64,000 nt of DNA from Tetracentron sinense (Eukaryota > Streptophyta > Magnoliopsida > Trochodendrales > Trochodendraceae). Where the stretch lies: NCBI GenBank assembly GCA_015143295.1, contig CM026565.1:15808041-15872040 (forward strand). The letters run 5' to 3'. The translations under genes were made by a program, and so were the position numbers. How positions within the stretch are numbered: position 1 is the first letter of the stretch; each line of letters opens with the position of its first letter. Below the pieces are notes generated by a model, which was not told the origin of the DNA, searched no databases, and was given only the letters and a program-made list of their open reading frames with translations. This document shows positions 12,009-22,147 of this stretch, piece after piece.

Positions 12009-12841
12009 TCATTTCTCTGTCCTAGATTCCAACTTAGTGGGTTCGAGTTTGCGAACATTCGCTGGACAACCCCATACCCTTAGATGTTGTAAACTAGGTT
12101 TTCGCCCAGTCCATAATTCATATGGTGTAACCGGAATAGACTTAGATGGAACCCAGTTCAGAATGTAAATGGAAAATTGTAAAACATATCCCCAAAGATA
12201 TGAAGGTACATTGGCATAGCTCATTTTACAGCAAACCATATCTAATAAGGTCCGGTTTCTTCTTTCAGAAACTCCATTTTGTTGAGGAGAGGCAAGACTT
12301 GTCCATTGCGAGATAATCCTATTATTCCTTAAGTAATCCATAAACTCGTTGGTGAGGTATTCACTACCTCGATCTGATCAAAGTGTCTTAATGGATTTGT
12401 CAGTTTGATTCTCAACTTCTAATCTGAATTCTCTGAACTTTTCAAAGGTGTCAGATTTGTATTGCATCAAATAGACATATCTATATCTGGAATAGTCATC
12501 GATAAATGTGACAAAATACCGAAATTGCCCTCGTGCAACAATGTTAAATGGACCACATAAATCACTATGTATTAGTCTTAACTTTTCTTCAGCTCTTCCT
12601 ACCTTTTTAGGGTAAGGCTTCTTGGTCATCTTCCCTTCGAGACAAGACTCGCAAGTAGGGAGTGGTTCTACCTTGAGGAATTCAAGGGGACCATATTTTA
12701 CCAACCTCTTGATCCTATCAAGATTAATGTGACCAAGTCTTTTATGCCAAAGATAAGTAGATTCAGTGCAATGTCTCTTCATTCCAGGCATTCTAAATGA
12801 TGAGGCACTTTGCAGACATTCATTATTTACCAAATGGAATA
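12009..12841 (-). pseudogene. Copia integrase remnant (zinc domain and catalytic core)
   Basis: The frame 12378-12833 holds the pre-integrase zinc motif (WHKRLGHIN ... CESCLEGK) and the start of the core (HSDLCGP, the first catalytic D, then FVTFIDDYSR). The next ORF (12009-12341) holds SPQQNGVSERRNRTLLDM, which includes the catalytic E, and WGYVLQFSIYILN. They are separated by a stop in otherwise colinear sequence. Upstream the gene is interrupted by the solo LTR at 12925-15353. Confidence 0.9.
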
Positions 12842-12924
12842 TTAAATAAAGACCATTAATGAGATTACCAATATCAAGACCATTCCATCTTTCTTAATTT
12901 CAATAGTTGAATTAAAAACGATAG

Positions 12925-15353
12925 TGTAAGCACCCAATTTTTACACCCCATCCTAACCGTAGTTAAAATCTTTTAACTATGGTTACCTCCCCTACCAAAG
13001 CCCTCACACCCTAAGACAAAACCCTGCCCTTAGGACTCACCTTAGGTGAACACTAGTTAAAACCTAGAAAGCCCATGTCCTAAACCCTAGCATTAGGTGA
13101 CCTTAGCATAACCCTAGAGCCCTTAGGGCATGAACCCTAAAAACCATGTCCTTTAGGGCCTGACCCTTTAATCCAAGCCCACAAGGCCCAAAAACCCTTA
13201 GGATAATTCCCTATACCTGAGTGTGCAGGGCCCAGCCCATTTTAAAACTAAATCCAGAATGTCGGTAGAAGGTCTACCGACATTTTAATATTAGCCTGTT
13301 TTCTTGTTGTCGGTAGAACTTCTACCGACAACTGCAAGTTCCGAGTTTCAGGCCTGCATACGCCCTGCACACTCAACCCCCACCTCGGTTCCTCCCTTCT
13401 CAACCCTTAGTCGACCTCCAGAGGGTCCAACCACCTCCTCTCCCTTCTTCTAAATCCCTTTTAGGTCCCTTAGGAGCTTCCCTATAAAACCGAACCCCCA
13501 CCACAGTTCATAGGATCGGCTGAATTTAAAATGAAGAATCCCTATTCCAAAATCCATTGCCTCAGCTTCTTCTACACCTTGGTCTTCATCCTAAGGCTTA
13601 CCTCAGACCTACCTCAAGTCCCTAGCCACTGCAGATCATCACTGGAGCACCACCACCACTGTTGCAGGTTCCACTTCATCCGGCGAAAACAGAGCATAGG
13701 GTAGGGACTTCCCCTACCCGTTTTTCTTTTTTGTCCCAATCAGCATGTGAGCCCCTGGTCATTTCCAGGGGACCCTTTTATTACTGTATTGATTTGTTTT
13801 TCAATTCCAAACCTAATACAGGGGTGTTCATTCACCTTATCCGTAGGTGTAATGAACCCCCTACGGGTATAGCATTTCTTCGAGGTATGACAGACCTCCA
13901 CAGACCCTCCGGGGGTCCCTCCCATCATGAGGGAACCCTTGGACTCCCCTGTGCACAGCCCCAGGAGTTATAGATTCGGTTTTCAGAAAAAACCAGGACG
14001 GCGGTATTCTCAGTATTGACATTCCTAAAATAGCCAGTTCCCAGACAGTCGGTGAACCCTTTACCGACATTCGTTTTTTTTACTTGTTTTCCCACTGTCG
14101 GTGGTTCTTCTACCAACGTACTATTTTTCGCCTAATTTGGGATGGGCAGTAGAACGACTACCGCCAATATGCGCTGTCAGGCACAACACCTTTGCAGCTT
14201 TGTGGGGCCCACTCCAGGCATCCCCTGGGGTCCACACCTGGCCTAATCTCTTCCCAGGAGTCCCCCCTACACTCCCATGCCTTTGGTTCACCTCGGGTTA
14301 TCCGTTAACCCTAGTTAACTTTGGCAAAGCACAGTCTTAAAACACTGTCCATAATGTAGGTAATTACATTACCGACATTAAACTTTGTTTTAATTTTGGG
14401 CTTTTGCAGGGGCCCAGGCCTGGTAGGAGATCACTTTAGGCCCTGCCTAGCCCCCTGGGCCCACCTTGGACTATACCTGATTCTTAACCACGGTTAAATC
14501 CACCTCCGGTTAACATTTAACCTCGGTTAACCACCCCTTAACCCCATAAACTTTGGGAAATTAATCAGACATTCCTAAAACTGAACTCGGACCATAATCC
14601 TGACTTTGGCCCTCTCCCTAACGCTGGTTAGCAACCCTAACCACAATTAGAACCCCTTAACTACGGTTAGCAACCCTAATCGTAGTTAACTTCGGTTTAC
14701 GGCCTATCGGGCATAAAAACCAAGTCTACCGGACATACCTCGGTCTACCGGGCCCCGCCTTAGCCTACCGGGCTACAACTCACCCTCTTTTTTGACTGTG
14801 GTTAGCAATCCTAACTACAGTTAGCTCGGCTTAATCCCGGTTAGTAACCCTAACCTGGGCTGGACTCCTCCCTAAGCTTACCAGGCTCACATACCTTGCA
14901 CTTGACCCTCCTCGGTCAATCAAACCCTAGTCTACCGGACTAGTCCATGTTAGCCACCCTTGGTGCACACACACACGCCCCTAGCCTCAGCACAGGCTCA
15001 CGTGCCAGAACTACGCTCGGTCTGATCTCACCCTGTGAGTACGTAGGCAGCCCAACACGGGCCCGACCCCAGTTAGCTTTTCCCTTCTTAGATTAGTGTT
15101 CATTTAAACATTTCGGCATTCTAAACAAGATTAACTTTATTTGGCTTAAACCTGGGGAGTACGGAACCGTTGCAAACGGAAGCCTAGGGGTGCCTAACAC
15201 CTTTCCCGGACTTAACCGAACCCCTTACCCCGATCTCTCTCGTGGAGCAAGACCTTATCCAAAACTTTGGGAGACTTATCCCTTCTGAATAAATAGGGGG
15301 CGACTCTCAAAAACCCCGTGAGAAATCTAGGGAGCGAATTTCTTGCGCTCACA
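12925..15353 (+). mobile_element. Solo LTR inserted in the copia pol gene
   Basis: The unit starts TGTAAGCACCC and ends TTGCGCTCACA and is flanked by an identical five-base duplication, GATAG (12920-12924 and 15354-15358). Copia protease sequence ends on one side and pre-integrase sequence resumes on the other, which proves it is an insertion. A TATA box (CCTATAAAAC, 13481-13490) supports plus orientation. At 2429 bp with a 5-bp duplication and no internal region it is a solo LTR, probably gypsy-type. It is richer in GC than its surroundings and full of short inverted repeats. ORFs in it (13662-14340) overlap on both strands and are not genes. Confidence 0.85.
13259..14379. repeat. Six dispersed TGTCGGTAGA / TCTACCGACA palindromes
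   Basis: Imperfect inverted repeats built on GTCGGTAG...CTACCGAC lie at about 13259-13284, 13308-13330, 14046-14070, 14095-14118, 14144-14168 and 14351-14379. Two are upstream and four downstream of the TATA box. The first two are near perfect; the others have one or more mismatches. Separately, 12955-12990 and 14480-14830 carry several AACC-TTAA-GGTT inverted motifs. Confidence 0.8.
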
Positions 15354-15358
15354 GATAG

Positions 15359-15668
15359 AGAATCCATAATGTAAGAGTCTAGATACTGAAATCAAATTAC
15401 GATGTGCAAAAGGCACATAAAAGCAGTCTTCTAAAATTAATGTCTTTCCATTAGGTAAATAAAGAGTAAACAAGCCGATTGACTTCACTGCAACATTTGC
15501 ACCGGAGCTAACTTTAAGCTTCTGCTCCTGTTTGGCTGGCTTTCTAGTTTCCTTGAACCCCTGCAAACAATTGCAAACGTGTATAGTGGATCTAGAATCC
15601 ACGCATCATGAGTTAGGAGGACCATCCAGAAAGTTAAACTCAACAGTAATAAGTATTTCAAAGCATCT
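15359..15668 (-). pseudogene. Copia protease remnant
   Basis: The minus-strand ORF from 15602 reads DSRSTIHVCN, LPNGKTLILEDCFYVP and RNLISVSRLLHYGF. These match the copia protease and the region just after it; the usual active-site context is D-S-G/A-A/C-x-H. The frame is cut at 15358 by the solo LTR and lacks the upstream link to gag. Confidence 0.8.
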
Positions 15669-15731
15669 CATACCTTGAGTACTGCTACCACCCTTCTTAA
15701 GAGTTGCGAGGTAAGTCTTACAATTCCTCTT

Positions 15732-16529
15732 CTAGTGGCCTATTTTACCACAGTGGAAACACTTTCCATTGCCTTTGTTTTTCTTACCAGCTTTTCCCGA
15801 AGAACCTTTGGAAACTTTTGCCTTTTCCCTGTTATCTTTAAACTTACCTTTACCCTTATTCTTCTTTCTAAACTTTTTAGATTGATTGGAGGTATCAAGT
15901 TTATTGACAGTTAAAATTTCACATTTTCTTGATTTTTTGATCAAATCTTCTACAAACACAAGTGAGTTCATAAGCTTACTTAGTGATATTTCACTCTTGT
16001 TCATGTTATAATTTAACACGAACGAACTGAAGGACGAAGGGAGTGACTGCAGAACAGTGTCAACCTGAGTGATGGCATCCATTTCTCCACCAAAAATTTC
16101 CAGTTTATTTAATAGGCCTATCATCTTAATGATGCGCTCCCTGACTGGAGTTCCCTCAGCCATCTTGGTGTTAACAAGGGATTTCAATTTTACTTGTCGA
16201 GCTGACCTATTTTGCTCAACAAACATCTCATGTAGGTTTTGCAAAATGTCAGAAGCCTTATCCATGTGTTCATGCTGACTTTGCAAGATGTTAGACATCG
16301 AAGCTAGAATATAACACTTGGTCATTTGATTGGACCTCTCCCATTGCTCTAACTCAGCCCTTTGGGCCAGTGAAGCATCTAGAGAAATTTCGGTTTTAGG
16401 GGTTTTAAAACACAGGTCAAGGTTATCTGCAGCAAATACTATTCTAATTTTTCTTTTCCGGTCTACATAGTTAGTTCCAACTAACTTTTCATCACGAAGA
16501 ATTTCAGTCAATGGGTGTAGGCCTATCAT
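15732..16529 (-). pseudogene. Copia gag with a premature stop in its zinc knuckle
   Basis: A 265-codon ORF encodes a copia-type capsid region (MSNILQSQHEHM, LQNLHEMFVEQ, VLQSLPSSFSSFVLNYNM), then a lysine-rich stretch, then CFHCGKIGH. The next codon is TAG, followed in the same frame by KRNC. The stop therefore falls inside the CX2CX4HX4C RNA-binding knuckle and removes its last cysteine. Gag would coat the element's RNA in the cytoplasm. The start at 16529 is the first Met of the frame and is a normal start for this family. Confidence 0.88.
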
Positions 16530-18159
16530 GATCTAATCAAATGACAAATAAGATAGTATTAGAGATCTATTAAATTCATTAATACCTATTAGATTATGGG
16601 TTTGTTTCTAATGGTATTGCCAATTTGGGAAGAATCAATTGGCATCGAATACCTAGACACTGGCCTATGTAATCCTACCTTTGGGTACAATATCACTTCG
16701 CCTTGAATAGGCAGATAGAAACTATCTTTTCAATTTTCACAGATCATATCTTGTGAATCCTGGAGCATTCGATCTACTGTCTGATCTATAAGAGATGTTA
16801 CACTCACGCTTTGGCGTTATTGTATAATATCTCTTATTCATGTGCCCACCTACCATGAACCTAATAAACACCTAGCGAAAGCTCACGCTTTAGCGTTATT
16901 GCTCCCACTATTTGCTTATATAGTTTTCACCATGTTCACACATAGGTGAGATGGATTGGGCCCAGCTTTGGCCTGTCAGCTTACTCACACTCCCCACTAT
17001 AAGATCACATAGTGTATGGTAGAAGATCATAATACATAGGAACTTGTCCCTAGTCTTATATACACATGATATATTAGGGCAATTATTTCAACTAAATAAT
17101 TAATCAACAGATATCATCTCATGATAAATAAACAACAAGTATCATTTCATGATAATAATAACAGTAATAAACATTATATAAGATTAATAGTTATGGGTCA
17201 ATGAAATTAAAATGCATGGATGCAAGAGAATGGGATAAGAACAAAGGCAGCTCGCAAACTCCTTCGCGATTCCTTCCTCTATTATCTTATCCAGATCAAC
17301 ATAGCAGCATCCTCCTTCACAGCATCTCCACCAATGCATGATAAAATAATGGCATTAGGGAAACCAGCATTCCATTCATCCTTTTCAGGGAAACCGAATG
17401 AATCTGCCCTTTACAAAATTGCCAGAAAATCCAACTACATATTATCCTCTAATATGAATGCATGATAAACAATTTATCATAGAATAAAATTGACCCATAA
17501 TTATAATCTCATATAATAAGATGCAACATGGTGATGGAGTAATTTTTCTGATATTTTAAAAGATAAAAAATTGATAACAATTATCAATATGCTCAATAAA
17601 ATTCTATATCTTATATAGATCAAATCTGGAAAATAAAACTATTATATTTTCCTACAATATATTTAATAAAAATATTTTATTAAAAATCCAGATAGGATAT
17701 ACTTAAAACTATTTTAAGTAATAATTAATATATATTAGGACTTTCCTAATATTATAAAAACATATAGTAAAACCTAAACATGATGACATTATGAAATAAG
17801 GTTTTTAAGTTTTCAAATAACATCTATTTATTAGAAAAAATATTATTAATTATTTTAAAAAATTAATAAATGTATATTGAATGATCAATTCATTTAATAT
17901 AGATTTTTCAAAATAAATAATTTATTTCCAAAATTATATCACATATATTATACTAGTTTTTTAAAATATTTAATTATCATTATCAAATCTCATTCGATAA
18001 TATAATAAAATTAATCATTTATTTATTCATCTCATGAACAAATAAAATAATAAAAACTATGAGCATAAATAAATAAATAAAATTAAATTCATCTAATGAA
18101 TTAAATCATCTATTTATTCATCCTTTAAAATAAACAAAAAAAAATACTCCTAACCATGA
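16530..18159 (-). other. Copia 5' untranslated region
   Basis: Very AT-rich sequence between gag and the primer site. There is no coding signature except a short open frame at 17220-17465 on the other strand, which I do not call. The unusual length (1.6 kb) suggests internal expansion or an unrecognised insertion. Confidence 0.5.
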
Positions 18160-18171
18160 GCTCTGATACAA
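18160..18171 (-). other. Primer-binding site of the copia element (mutated)
   Basis: On the minus strand the bases after the LTR read TTGTATCAGAGC, one base away from TGGTATCAGAGC, the complement of the plant initiator tRNA-Met 3' end. Confidence 0.75.
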
Positions 18172-18173
18172 CT

Positions 18174-18378
18174 TGTAGGGGGATCCAGATAAAAAAATAT
18201 GCGGAAACTGGATCCCCTAGAACTTTACACCATAGAATGCATAAAAATTATCTAAAAGTTTTAGTCATATCACCTCAGTAAATGATGTTCATCGGTGAAG
18301 CTTAAATCCACTTGAACCGTCAGAACTCTTTGTAGAGATTTCTCGAAGAAATACTCGAAGTACGATCCTTGTTCTTTG
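18174..18378 (-). repeat. 5' LTR remnant of the copia element
   Basis: Nearly identical to 8084-8295 (same GGATCC, CTTTACACCA and TCAGAACTCTTTGTAGAG landmarks) but breaks off at TTGTTCTTTG, where an inverted LTR begins. Confidence 0.88.
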
Positions 18379-18748
18379 TGTTAGACATGATGCCCAGAAA
18401 AGTCATTTAGATTGTTAGATTCTTATTAATTTGATTAATAAAGACTTCTTCTTAATCTATTGTGTATTCATTATGGGTAATTGACCATGATCGTGAGATA
18501 ATTTATACAATATGAGATATCGATAAAGGTTCATAGGATATATTGTAGGAAAGTTATGTGATTAGATTATCATAGGTAGATATAACTTTCCGGTTCCTTA
18601 TACCTTAGATAGTCGCAGCCATAGGTGAAGCTGGGCACTTCACTTATATGGCTGACAGAATGCTAAGATGTTCTCAATAGTTGAAATGTAGTTCTATCTC
18701 GAACTATTGTAGTGGAGACTATACATCAGCATATGGGTGCTTAAATGT
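18379..18748 (+). repeat. Inverted 5' end of a second copia LTR of the same family
   Basis: Starts precisely at the LTR terminus (TGTTAGACATGATGCCCAG) and follows the reverse complement of 10439-9950, but in the opposite orientation to the adjacent LTR. It lacks the plastid 16S insert: at 18640-18665 it reads CACTTATATGGCTGACAG. Similarity stops at CTTAAAT. It is either a separate insertion or part of an inversion. Confidence 0.82.
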
Positions 18749-18896
18749 GTTGCCCAGATAGTGACCCTAAAAGGGGGGTGAATAGAGTCAAGGAAAATTT
18801 TAAAAATTTAACTACAAGTTCAAACAGCGGAAAAAATAAAGTATGCAACAATCTAAAACAATAGAATATTAAAAGAAGGAGAGAAGAGATAAGAAA
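18749..18896. other. Unassigned short segment
   Basis: Begins TGTTGCCCAGATAGTGACCC and contains AAGGGGGGTGAATAGAG, a phrase common near retrotransposon termini in plants. Cut by element A at 18897. Confidence 0.3.
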
Positions 18897-19106
18897 TGTA
18901 GCACCCCGGACTTTTCCATCTTTAAATGAATAAGTATTTTGTAGTCGAATGGCCTTCCGCGTAGTCTAATTAATAAATAGGGGAGAAATTGGAAATTCCA
19001 AAATGTCATAAATGTTCCTTTTCGAAGTACGAACCCAACGCAAGTTGAATCATCGAAATCGGACGAACGAGTCAAAAGATATGGCCAAAACAGTCTAGAC
19101 CTGCAG

Positions 19107-19770
19107 GCAATCGTAGCTCGGAAGGCACTAAGGACGTAGCTCGGAAGGCACTAAGGACGTAGCTCTGATAACGTGCTCTGACAACGTGCTCTGATAAGGC
19201 ACAGACAACGCATAGACAACGTACTCTGATAACGTAGCTCTAGCTCTGATAACGTATACGTTGTGCATCCGTTGTGCAACAGACAACGGGTACGTCGTGC
19301 AGCAGACAACGTGTACGTTGTACAGCAAACAACGTGTACGTTGTACAGCTCACAACGGGCACGTTGTACATAAGACAACGGACAACGAGCTCAGCACTAT
19401 GCACAACACAACGTGACAACGTGTTCGGCACTATTCACAGCACAACGGGTTCGGCACCCTTCACAGCACAACGTACTCGGCACTATTCACAGCACAACGT
19501 GTTCAGCAATATTCACAGCACAACGTGTTCAGCACTATTCACAGCACAACGTGTTCGGCACTATTCACAGCACAACGGGTTCGGCACCCTTCACAGCACA
19601 ACGTACTCGGCACTATTCACAGCACAACGTGTTCAGCACTATTCACAGCACAACGTGTTCAGCACTATTCACAGCACAATGTGTTTGGCACTATTCACAG
19701 CACAACGTGTTCGGCACTATTCACAGCACAACGTGTTTGGCACTATTCACAGCTCAACGTGTTCGGCACT
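19107..19770 (+). repeat. Hypervariable promoter-proximal array in LTR A
   Basis: The 5' half (to about 19390) holds inverted repeats such as ACAACGTGTACGTTGT (19306-19321 and 19329-19344), two 7-bp arms around a GT spacer. The 3' half (about 19400-19768) is about 14 tandem copies of a 26-bp unit containing CAGCACAACGTGTTCGGCAC. The array lies between the flanks GACCTGCAG and GTTTTTGCAGAA, both also present in LTR B. Long ORFs over it (19274-19892) exist only because the unit has no stop codon in the frames concerned. Confidence 0.9.
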
Positions 19771-20751
19771 CGTGTTTTTGCAGAAATTGCAGTAAGGGTA
19801 TTATGGTCTTTTGGTCGGTTCACTCTTACCTTAAGAGTTTAACCCGAGCCTTTAGGGCTCATTCTCAACACTTAGAGGATTTGGGGGATTAGAAGAGAGG
19901 AGAAAGGGTTTCCTAAGCTAGGGTTTTGCTTTTGGAGAAGAATCAAAGGGGTTTTGAGACCCTAGATCACTTCAAGTCCGGTTTTTCTCCAAGATCACGG
20001 CTCAAGCACTCGTGGAGAGCGTTCCCCAAGTTAGAGCAGCAACCCAAGCACGTTTTTGAAAGGGGTTTCTTCCCCAACTCAAGCCTCCTTCAAGCAAAGG
20101 TGTTCTTCTTTCAAGTTGGAGCTTCAATCAAGGTTTCTACCAAGGATCAAGCCTTGATCTAAGGTTAGTACACCCTACTAACTTACCCTAGCAAAGATCT
20201 AGGTTTTCTAATAAAAATGTAATTCTTTATATTATGTTTTCCTCCTTATGAAATGTGTTATCCCCCATTAAATATAAATAAGATATTGGAAAAGGTTTGG
20301 ATGTGTGGATGAAATGTTGGATGTGGCGATTGGATGCCGAGATGTATGTTGTGTCATGTGTGTGATGGAAATGGTGGATGAGTATTTTACCAATAATGAA
20401 CTTACCTTGATGTTTGGATGGAAAATATGCGCTAAAAAGAACAAGATGAATTATTAAGAAACATTGCATGTGTTGTGTTTGACAAAATGCCTAAACTATG
20501 AATAAACGACTTAGATGAAGGAAATGGAAATAGGTTTTATGCATGTGTTCTTATAAACGATAAATTGACCAAATGTTATGCAAACTACTTATGTTACCTA
20601 TGTTCATATCATGAATTGAATTGTAATGTCATATCTTGGTTATTCCCATTATCATGATTGTCACTATGGACACGTACACGAGCACGCATGATAGCATGAA
20701 CCGAGATTTCAAGAGCATGTGCATATAATAAACAACAAGAAAATATTGCAT

Positions 20752-21135
20752 GTCAAGGAGGTTGGTAGCCCAGGGAGGATTCGGGTACTAAGCTCTGGCT
20801 CACAAGAAAACCATGCATTTCATAACAAGGAGGTTGGTAGCCCAGGGACATTCGGGTGCTAGCCTCTGGCTCACAAGTGCATTGCATATCAAGGATGTTG
20901 GCAGCCCAGGGACATTCGGGTGCTAGCCTCTGGCTCACAAGTGCATTTCATAACAAGGAGGTTGGTAGCCCAAGGACATTCGGGTGCTAGCCTCTGGCTC
21001 ATAAGTGCATTGCATATCAAGGAGGTTGGCAGCCCAGGGACATTCGGGTGCTAGCCTCTGGCTCACAAGTGCATTGCATATCAAGGAGGTTTGCAGCCCA
21101 GGGAGATTCGGGTGCTAGCCTCTGGCTCACAAGTT
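20752..21135 (+). repeat. 63-bp minisatellite in LTR A, six copies
   Basis: Unit contains AGGAGGTTGGTAGCCCAGG, ACATTCGGGTGCTAGCCT and TGGCTCACAAGTGCATTGCA. Copies begin near 20755, 20826, 20893, 20955, 21018 and 21081; later copies are the most regular. Ends about 715 bp before the LTR end. Confidence 0.9.
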
Positions 21136-21851
21136 ACGAGATGGAGGTTTACAAGATGATGATCATGCATTCATGCATGCACGCATACATGATTTCTACG
21201 AGGCATACCGTGACATGACAGAGGTTTTCAAGCATGAGTTTTATCGGCGTTTTCGCATTCATGTACGCACGTCAGGATGCTTGTATTGTATCATGCCTTA
21301 TACTGTTTCTTTTATGATGTTTCTATTACTGCTTGTATGATATTACTATTGTGTGTTTTTATTATTGTTATGGTCTGCTAGTAGCTTGTACTCGCTGAGT
21401 ATTCCATGCTCAGCCGTACTTTCATGTCGGCAGGTACTGAGGGAGCCCTCGACCCGGAGCCTTGGGTCGAGGAAGAGTATATAGAGGAGAGAGAGCCGGC
21501 TATTCCATTACAGTCTCAGGCGGACCGAGACCTCGATGTGTGGCCATACCTCGACTACTGTTGAGGGGAGAGTATGAGAGGGTCTTGTGTATTTTGATAT
21601 TTTGATAGGTGGGCCTGTCCACCTTAGACTTAGACATGTCTTGTATTTATGTTAACTTGGAATACTATTTTGGATCATTAGAAGAAATGAAAATTTGTTT
21701 ACGCTTCCGCATATATGTTAGCTTCCGCGCTCTGATTATCGTTGTTAGTACTGTATTTTATCTTGTGCATTACAGGATGGTTTGATAGGTACGTAGTGTG
21801 ACACCTAAAATATCCCTAAACTCCTAGGGGGTATTTCGGGGCGTTACAGAG

Positions 21852-21863
21852 TGGTATCAGAGC
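21852..21863 (+). other. Primer-binding site of element A
   Basis: TGGTATCAGAGC, an exact complement of the plant initiator tRNA-Met 3' end, three bases after the LTR. Confidence 0.92.
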
Positions 21864-22147
21864 TCTAGGTATTAGAGTCCCTAGGGTCACTTGGATGATT
21901 GAACAAGGTATTAGAATCACCTTAGAGAGTTGTATTCCAAGTATGGACTAACAAGTTAGTCCTAGTCAAAATAGGTTGAATCTCAACCAAACTTAGAGTC
22001 CTACGCTAGGAACACGGATTGTATGGATGATGTTGTGTTGTGCTTATTAAATATGCTTGATGAATATGTATTGAGCGAATTGCGAAATTTGTGCTAAATG
22101 CGTATCCAAGTTAGACTCATGTTGTATTGTCGTTCTCAGGAGAAATC

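Larger units (their letters stand above)
8084..18378 (-). mobile_element. Degenerate Ty1/copia retrotransposon, minus strand, with nested insertions
   Basis: Gene order on the minus strand is gag (15732-16529), protease (about 15359-15668), integrase (12009-12841), then reverse transcriptase and RNase H (about 10480-11600). This order, with integrase before RT, is diagnostic of Ty1/copia. The 3' LTR is complete (8084-10439) and the 5' LTR survives only as its last 205 bp (18174-18378). A primer site next to the 5' LTR and a polypurine tract next to the 3' LTR are recognisable. Stops, frameshifts and a 2.4-kb solo LTR in the protease/integrase junction show that it is dead. Confidence 0.9.
18897..21848 (+). 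repeat. 5' LTR of element A (2952 bp)
   Basis: Starts TGTAGCACCCCGG and ends GGGGCGTTACA, three bases before the primer site. Its first 210 bp align with the LTR of element B (shared blocks AAATTGGAAATTCC, CAACGCAAGTTGAATC and GTCAAAAGATATGGCC). So do the block after the palindrome array (GAGCCTTTAGGGCTCATTCT and GAAGAGAGGAGAAAGGGTT) and the CTGAGTATTCCATGCTCAGC block near 21398. The parts between these blocks are repeat arrays that differ from B. Confidence 0.9.

Noticed and set aside
13662-14340. ORFs of 60-103 codons on both strands in the solo LTR
   Set aside because: GC-rich inverted-repeat sequence is open on both strands; no family resemblance.
19274-19892. Three overlapping plus-strand ORFs of 105-173 codons with repeated HSTTCSALFTAQRV motifs
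   Set aside because: They are translations of a 26-bp tandem repeat in several frames; the repeat lies upstream of the LTR A transcribed region and the reading is equally open in more than one frame.
20752-21135. Regular repeats considered as a CRISPR-like array
   Set aside because: Repeats are contiguous with no unique spacers, and lie inside a plant LTR; this is a minisatellite.
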